Source: Candidatus Zipacnadia bacterium
Lineage (GTDB): Bacteria > Armatimonadota > Zipacnadia > Zipacnadales > Zipacnadaceae
Direction of reading: 5' to 3'
Length of the DNA stretch: 27,597 bases
NCBI GenBank assembly: GCA_029821455.1
Contig: JALGTI010000033.1
Span: forward strand, 1-27,597
Every line of letters starts with the position of its first letter. The stretch's first letter is position 1. The position numbers and the translations under genes were made by a program. Positions 23,747-27,597 of the stretch are shown one piece after another. The notes below the pieces were generated by a model. The model was not told the DNA's origin and ran no database searches. It saw only the letters and a program-made list of their open reading frames with translations.

Positions 23747-24337
23747 ATGGCCGACCGCACCGCAGAAGTCCGCAGAGAGACCAAAGAAACGAAGGTCTTC
23801 ATCCGCCTCAACCTCGATGGCACCGGCGAGTACGAGATTGAAACCGGCATCGGCTTCTTTGACCATATGCTCAGCCACATCGCGAAGCAGGGCAAGATTG
23901 ACCTCGAGGTCAAGGTCGAGGGCGACCTGGAAGTTGACGCCCATCACACCGTCGAGGACACGGGCATCTGCTTCGGCCAGGCCCTAGCCCAGGCAGCCGG
24001 CGACAAGAAGGGGATGGTGCGCTTTGGCGACGCGGCTTGCCCGCTGGATGAGGCACTCGTCACCGCTGTGATTGACTTCGGCGGGCGCAGCCACCTGGAG
24101 TATAACGTGTCCCCGCCGGCAGCCAAGGTGGGGGACTTCGAGACCGAGCTGGCCCCTGAGTTCTTCGCTGCAGTGACGAACAATGCCGGAATGGCGCTGC
24201 ATCTGAACCAGCAGTCGGGCCACAATACGCATCACATTCTTGAGTCGGCCTTCAAGTCGTTTGGCCGAGCGCTGGATGAGGCCACCCGCCTTGACCCGCG
24301 CGTCAGCGATGTGCAGTCAACCAAGGGGACGCTCTAG
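23747..24337 (+). CDS. hisB: Imidazoleglycerol-phosphate dehydratase
   Basis: Mono-functional HisB, 196 aa: a Mn-dependent dehydratase turning IGP into imidazole-acetol phosphate. It has the two-fold repeated metal motifs DAHHTVED (64-71) and, in the second half, HNTHHILES, plus GIGFFDHMLSH (35-45). There is no phosphatase domain, so histidinol phosphate must be hydrolysed by another enzyme. The ATG follows CGGAGGCAAG. The stop codon is part of a 6-bp inverted repeat, TAGACG/CGTCTA (24335-24352), which may weakly end or stabilise the transcript. Confidence 0.97.
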   Translation: MADRTAEVRRETKETKVFIRLNLDGTGEYEIETGIGFFDHMLSHIAKQGKIDLEVKVEGDLEVDAHHTVEDTGICFGQALAQAAGDKKGMVRFGDAACPLDEALVTAVIDFGGRSHLEYNVSPPAAKVGDFETELAPEFFAAVTNNAGMALHLNQQSGHNTHHILESAFKSFGRALDEATRLDPRVSDVQSTKGTL

Positions 24338-24399
24338 ACGAATAACCGTCTAAAGAACCAGTGCGGGGGTGTCTAGACCAGTCGGTTTGGTGAGCCTTT

Positions 24400-24423
24400 G
24401 TAGGGGCGTGATTTATCACGCCC
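24400..24423 (+). repeat. GTAG-palindrome repeat copy 6
   Basis: GTAG (24400-24403), stem GGGCGTGA (24404-24411) / TCACGCCC (24416-24423), loop TTTA. It differs from copies 1 and 7 by compensated stem changes. It lies in the hisB-hisH gap. Confidence 0.7.
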
Positions 24424-24442
24424 AGCTACATGCCATAAGACA

Positions 24443-24466
24443 GGGCACGATGAATCGTGCTCCTAC
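24443..24466 (-). repeat. GTAG-palindrome repeat copy 7
   Basis: Stem GCACGA (24445-24450) / TCGTGC (24455-24460), loop TGAA, followed by TCCTAC, so the minus strand reads GTAG at the foot. It lies 19 bases after copy 6 and ends just before the hisH ribosome site. Confidence 0.7.
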
Positions 24467-24480
24467 CAGACGGCAGGAGA

Positions 24481-25092
24481 ATGATTGCACTCATTGACTA
24501 CGGAATGGGCAACCTGGGCAGCGTTGACAAGGCGCTGCAGCGTGTGGGCTGCCAGGTTAGGATTACCAACGACGCCGAGGTCATCCAACAGGCTGATGGT
24601 GTGGTACTGCCTGGCGTCGGGGCCTTCGATGATTGTATGGAGCACCTGCAGAGTTGCGCTCTAGTAGCGCCCATCAAAGACGCCATCGAGCAGGGCAAGC
24701 CGTTCCTGGGCATCTGCCTGGGCTTACAAGTGCTGTTTGAAAGCTCTGAGGAGGGGAGTAAGCTGCCAGGGCTGGGTGTGCTGAAGGGCCGGGTCGTCCG
24801 CTTTCGCCACAATCTGAAGATTCCCCAGATCGGCTGGAATCAGATTAGCATTCAACGACACGCGCCGCACCTTGGCGGCATCGCCGACGGCTCCTGGGTG
24901 TACTTCGTCCACTCATACTACGTTGAGCCCGAGGACGAGGGCATCATTGCGACCACTACCGAGTATGGGTGCCAGTTCGTCTCCTCAGTGTGGCGCGATA
25001 ATCTGTTCGCCTGCCAGTTTCATCCGGAAAAGAGCCAGGATGTAGGCATCAAAATACTGGAGAACTTTGGGAAGCTAAGCGGAGAGTTGTAA
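24481..25092 (+). CDS. hisH: Imidazole glycerol phosphate synthase, glutaminase subunit
   Basis: Class I glutamine amidotransferase that feeds ammonia to HisF. 203 aa. The nucleophile C79 is in GICLGLQVLF, and the catalytic H181 and E183 are in FHPEKS. ATG 24481 begins MIALIDYGMGNLGSV exactly at the family start, with GCAGGAGA just upstream. An in-frame ATG at 24457 adds eight residues that are translated repeat sequence, so it is rejected. Two palindromic repeats fill the gap after hisB. Confidence 0.96.
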   Translation: MIALIDYGMGNLGSVDKALQRVGCQVRITNDAEVIQQADGVVLPGVGAFDDCMEHLQSCALVAPIKDAIEQGKPFLGICLGLQVLFESSEEGSKLPGLGVLKGRVVRFRHNLKIPQIGWNQISIQRHAPHLGGIADGSWVYFVHSYYVEPEDEGIIATTTEYGCQFVSSVWRDNLFACQFHPEKSQDVGIKILENFGKLSGEL

Positions 25093-25103
25093 GAAATGAT
25101 GCG

Positions 25104-25165
25104 GTAGGGCAAGCTTCTCCTTCGGCTAGGTCAGGACGGTGAGCCCGTCGAAACCGCAGCTTGCC
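25104..25165 (+). repeat. GTAG-palindrome repeat copy 8, long form
   Basis: GTAG (25104-25107), then GGCAAGCT (25108-25115), pairing with AGCTTGCC (25158-25165) across 42 bases. The inside contains its own smaller complementary pieces (TTCG...CGAA and GGCT...AGCC). It is a compound element in the hisH-hisA gap. Confidence 0.6.
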
Positions 25166-25185
25166 GTCCAGAGGCCTCTAATTGC

Positions 25186-25209
25186 GCACAGGCTGGAAGC
25201 CTGTGCTAC
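25186..25209 (-). repeat. GTAG-palindrome repeat copy 9
   Basis: A perfect 9-bp stem, GCACAGGCT (25186-25194) / AGCCTGTGC (25198-25206), loop GGA, followed by TAC, so the minus strand reads GTAG at the foot. It shares the GGCTGGAAGCC core with copies 2 and 3. It ends 11 bases before the hisA start. Confidence 0.7.
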
Positions 25210-25220
25210 CCAGGGGAAGA

Positions 25221-25964
25221 ATGGCTATTCCTGAACACAAGCCTATGCTTGTTATCCCGGCCATAGATCTGTCAGAAGGCAAGGCCGTCCGCCTGCGCCG
25301 AGGTGATATGGCCGCCAAGACCGTCTACGGCGAGCCAGTGGACTTCGCTCTCCGTTGGCAGGCGGCCGGTGCACTGCTCATCCACCTGGTGGACCTCGAT
25401 GGCGCTATCGCCGGCAGGCCGGCTAATCTGCCCGCGGTTGAGCAGATCATCGCAGCCATAGAGATTCCCGTCGAGTTGGGTGGGGGGCTGCGCACTGCTG
25501 ATGATGTAGCGCGGGTGCTGGAATTGGGCGTGGGATATGCCATCATGGGCACCTCCGCCCTCCAGAACCGCTCGGCTCTGGAACAGTGTGTGCAGCGCTT
25601 CGGCGAGCAAATCATCGTGGGCATTGATGCCCGCGATGGTAAGGTGGCAGTCAAGGGTTGGGTCGAGGGTAGCCACGTGCAGGCGATTGAACTTGCGCGC
25701 CAGGTCGAAGCCCTGGGCGTGCGCCGCATCATCTTTACCGACATTGCCACAGATGGTATGCTACAGGGGCCGAACCTGCCTGCTATCCGCCGGATGGCTG
25801 AAGCGGTGCAGATGGAAGTGGTGGCCTCCGGTGGCATCACAACCATTGACGACCTGCTGAAGCTGAAGGAACTTGAAGACCTCGGCGTCATCGGGGCAAT
25901 CGTGGGCCGCGCCCTGTACGAGGGCGATATCAAGCTGGCGGAGGCCATCGCAAAGGTTAGCTGA
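25221..25964 (+). CDS. hisA: ProFAR isomerase (phosphoribosylformimino-AICAR-phosphate isomerase)
   Basis: A TIM-barrel isomerase of histidine synthesis that opens the ribose of ProFAR to give PRFAR, the HisF substrate. 247 aa. The catalytic Asp16 is in MLVIPAIDLSEGKAV and the second Asp136 in VGIDARDGKVAVKGW. Phosphate loops are VELGGGLRT and ASGGITT. ATG 25221 is preceded by AGGGGAAG. A longer start at 25182 would translate the palindrome at 25186-25209 and is rejected; an ATG 24 bases further in is also possible. hisF follows after 22 bases. Confidence 0.96.
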   Translation: MAIPEHKPMLVIPAIDLSEGKAVRLRRGDMAAKTVYGEPVDFALRWQAAGALLIHLVDLDGAIAGRPANLPAVEQIIAAIEIPVELGGGLRTADDVARVLELGVGYAIMGTSALQNRSALEQCVQRFGEQIIVGIDARDGKVAVKGWVEGSHVQAIELARQVEALGVRRIIFTDIATDGMLQGPNLPAIRRMAEAVQMEVVASGGITTIDDLLKLKELEDLGVIGAIVGRALYEGDIKLAEAIAKVS

Positions 25965-25986
25965 GAAAGGAAGCAAATAGACCACT

Positions 25987-26790
25987 ATGTTAGCCAAGCG
26001 GATCATTCCGTGCCTGGACGTAAAAGATGGTCGGGTGGTCAAGGGCATTCAGTACCGCAACTTCAAGGACGCCGGCGACCCGGTTGAGCAGGCGGCTGAG
26101 TATGACCGCCAGGGCGCTGATGAGCTGGTCTTCCTGGACATCACCGCCTCGCTGGATAATCGTGACACGATGCTGGATGTGGTGAACCGCACCGCCGAGC
26201 AGGTGTTCATCCCTCTGACAGTCGGCGGCGGCATCCGCACTATTGACGACATCAGGAACACCCTCAAGGCCGGAGCCGACAAGATCTCCATAATGACCTC
26301 CGGCATCCTCACCCCTGACCTCATCAACGAGGGCGCCGAGCGCTTCGGCAGCCAGTGCATTGTGGTGGCCGTTGACGCCATGCGCGTGCCCCGGCCCGAG
26401 CGGGACGACAGCAACCTGGGCCTGGCCCCCGACGAGGAGATCGAATGGCGTGTCTGGACCCACGGCGGCACGCGGGAGACCGAGGTGGATGCCCTGCAGT
26501 GGGCCATAGAGGCCCAGCAGCGCGGCGCCGGGGAGCTTCTGGTCACCAGTATGAACGCCGATGGCACCAAGGCTGGCTATGATATCGAGCTGTTGCGCCG
26601 CATCTCCGAATCAGTTGGGGTGCCGGTTATCGCCTCCGGCGGCGCTGGCACTATTGGCCATATGTACGAGGCGCTGGCCGACGGCAAGTGCGACGCGGTG
26701 CTGGCCGCTAGCATCTTCCACTTCAAGGAGACAACCGTCGGCCAGGTGAAGCAGGAACTGGCCGTCCGGGGGATAACGGTGAGGAGATAG
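25987..26790 (+). CDS. hisF: Imidazole glycerol phosphate synthase, cyclase subunit
   Basis: TIM-barrel cyclase that joins ammonia from HisH to PRFAR, giving IGP and AICAR. 267 aa. The catalytic pair is D11 (IIPCLDVKDGRVVKG) and D130 (VVAVDAMRV). Phosphate loops are LTVGGGIRT and ASGGAGT. It is about 14 residues longer than the usual 253, because residues 135-150 form a polar insertion between strands 5 and the THGG segment. The ammonia-channel and HisH-contact residues look conserved. A pyrimidine-poor AAAGGAAGC site lies 13 bases upstream. Confidence 0.97.
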   Translation: MLAKRIIPCLDVKDGRVVKGIQYRNFKDAGDPVEQAAEYDRQGADELVFLDITASLDNRDTMLDVVNRTAEQVFIPLTVGGGIRTIDDIRNTLKAGADKISIMTSGILTPDLINEGAERFGSQCIVVAVDAMRVPRPERDDSNLGLAPDEEIEWRVWTHGGTRETEVDALQWAIEAQQRGAGELLVTSMNADGTKAGYDIELLRRISESVGVPVIASGGAGTIGHMYEALADGKCDAVLAASIFHFKETTVGQVKQELAVRGITVRR

Positions 26791-26821
26791 GGGAGGCCTG
26801 TGCGAGGGCCTTGGGTTTATT

Positions 26822-26852
26822 GATCGCGGGCGAGACGCCCGCGCCACGCGAG
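26822..26852 (+). repeat. Intergenic palindromic repeat, family A copy 2
   Basis: Stem GCGGGCG (26826-26832) / CGCCCGC (26836-26842), loop AGA, tail GCCACGCGAG. It is the partner of 3143-3173, with one compensated base-pair change in the stem. It lies in the hisF-hisI gap and its end touches the hisI ribosome-site region. Confidence 0.75.
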
Positions 26853-26868
26853 GATGTCGAGGACGAGT

Positions 26869-27216
26869 ATGGTAGATACGTCAATACTGAAGTTTGATGA
26901 CCAGGGCCTGATGGTGCTGATGCTCGGCTATATGAACGAGGAGGCGCTGCGGGTGACGGTCGAGACCGGGCGTCTGACGTTCTGGAGCCGCTCACGCCAG
27001 AAGTTGTGGACGAAAGGCGAGACCTCAGGACACACTGCACAGGTCAAGTGGATTCGCGTGGACTGCGATGGTGATGCACTGCTGGTGGGGGTGAAGATGC
27101 GGGGGCCCATGTGCCACGAGTGCTATCGCAGTTGCTTCTTCCGCGAATTGAAAGACGGAGAATGGGAGGTCTGCGCCGAGCGGCTGGCAGACCCAGATGA
27201 AGTCTACGGGCGCTAA
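26869..27216 (+). CDS. hisI: Phosphoribosyl-AMP cyclohydrolase
   Basis: Opens the purine ring of PR-AMP in the third step of histidine synthesis. 115 aa from ATG 26869, which has GAGGACGAG upstream; an in-frame ATG 15 bases earlier is the alternative. Motifs are LGYMNEEAL and the substrate loop TFWSRSRQKLWTKGETSG, and the zinc cysteines are spaced C-x15-C-x6-C (C66, C82, C89), as in characterised HisI. There is no HisE (PR-ATP pyrophosphatase) fusion, so hisE must be elsewhere. It is the last his gene here. Confidence 0.96.
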   Translation: MVDTSILKFDDQGLMVLMLGYMNEEALRVTVETGRLTFWSRSRQKLWTKGETSGHTAQVKWIRVDCDGDALLVGVKMRGPMCHECYRSCFFRELKDGEWEVCAERLADPDEVYGR

Positions 27217-27243
27217 GATTTGACTGCAGCACAACTCGAAGCT

Positions 27244-27597
27244 ATGAAGCGCCTTTGCGCTGTCGTGGTGGTCTTCCTGCTGGTCTGGGCTGCCTGTTAT
27301 GGACAGGTGGGCGGATCGCTGCGTGCCCCGGCCCAGCGCTGGGTGGACCACGGCGTGGTACGCTCTCGGGCTGGGGACCACGCCAGCGCTATCTACGCCT
27401 TCAAACGGGCCATCGCGATCTATCCCCGACTGCAGGCCGCCCACTACAACCTCGGTCTGGCCTACTACAAGACTGGCCAGTATGCCCTGGCCGAGCAAGC
27501 TCTCCAAAACGCCCTGAAGCTCGAACCCACTGACACGGATGCCCAGCGTGCCCTCGCCTTTGTCTATGTGGCCCAGAAGCGGCCCAAGGCCGCCGCC
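27244..27597 (+). CDS. TPR-repeat protein with signal peptide, runs off window
   Basis: The frame from ATG 27244 stays open to the window end (118 codons, no stop). Residues 1-20 are hydrophobic (CAVVVVFLLVWAAC), an export signal. Cys18 could be lipidated, though Trp at -3 is not a good lipobox. Residues about 45-105 form tetratricopeptide repeats: ASAIYAFKRAIAIYPR, then AHYNLGLAYYKTGQYALAEQ and ALKLEP. TPR proteins scaffold protein complexes; this one would act outside the cytoplasm. The ribosome site is weak. It follows hisI by 27 bases and may be cotranscribed with it. Confidence 0.8.
   Translation, partial: MKRLCAVVVVFLLVWAACYGQVGGSLRAPAQRWVDHGVVRSRAGDHASAIYAFKRAIAIYPRLQAAHYNLGLAYYKTGQYALAEQALQNALKLEPTDTDAQRALAFVYVAQKRPKAAA

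Noticed and set aside
24335..24352. Intrinsic terminator after hisB
   Set aside because: The 6-bp TAGACG/CGTCTA stem is AT-containing and short, with no T-run after it; the his genes continue downstream.
7696..25209. CRISPR array
   Set aside because: The repeats are scattered over 17 kb, differ in stem sequence and have no regular spacers.

Overview
The window is a gene-dense stretch of bacterial chromosome, GC-rich by eye, with ordinary Shine-Dalgarno sites and ATG, GTG or TTG starts. It is nearly all core housekeeping content: guaA tail, hpt, rho, thiL, rpsB-tsf-pyrH-frr-uppS, dnaE and hisDBHAFI. The compact EF-Ts (199 aa), the long acidic tail on ribosomal protein S2, a large pectin-lyase-like secreted protein and many short palindromic repeats between genes would suit a free-living lineage such as Armatimonadota or a neighbouring phylum. 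That placement is a weak inference from gene content. No tRNA, rRNA, CRISPR array or transposase gene was seen.

Layout. 1-3101 (+): last codons of guaA, an hpt broken by an internal deletion, rho, and a GT4 glycosyltransferase. 3143-7643: a hotdog thioesterase (-), a GNAT acetyltransferase, an iron-type alcohol dehydrogenase with one altered metal-ligand position, a metallo-beta-lactamase-fold lipoprotein, a CcdA/DsbD-like membrane protein, the remnant of an MFS transporter, and a cupin. 7696-9773 (-): thiL, a repeat-filled gap, and a secreted protein made of two copies of one domain. 9820-14402 (-): one translation/cell-envelope operon in the order rpsB, tsf, pyrH, frr, a PASTA-like small protein, a GIY-YIG/DUF123 protein, uppS. 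It is headed by a recognisable promoter and a structured leader. 14430-17385 (-): a large exo-rhamnogalacturonan-lyase-like protein split by a frameshift. 17583-18629 (+): a good sigma70-type promoter and an alanine-rich lipoprotein. 18812-27216 (+): dnaE followed by hisD, hisB, hisH, hisA, hisF, hisI. 27244-end (+): a TPR protein that runs off the window.

How the genes work together. The his genes cover histidinol oxidation (HisD), IGP dehydration (HisB), the HisH/HisF glutamine amidotransferase-cyclase, the HisA isomerase and the HisI cyclohydrolase. hisG, hisC and hisE must lie elsewhere. The minus-strand operon joins ribosome assembly and recycling (S2, EF-Ts, RRF), UMP supply (PyrH) and the lipid carrier for peptidoglycan (UppS).

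The most unusual signal is a set of nine short palindromes between genes. Eight carry GTAG (one carries ATAG) at the foot of the hairpin, and their stems vary in sequence while keeping pairing. This resembles the REP elements mobilised by RAYT (TnpA-REP) transposases. Four of the five gaps in hisDBHAFI carry repeat elements. Three genes (hpt, the MFS transporter, the lyase-like gene) are broken, which means either local decay or assembly error.
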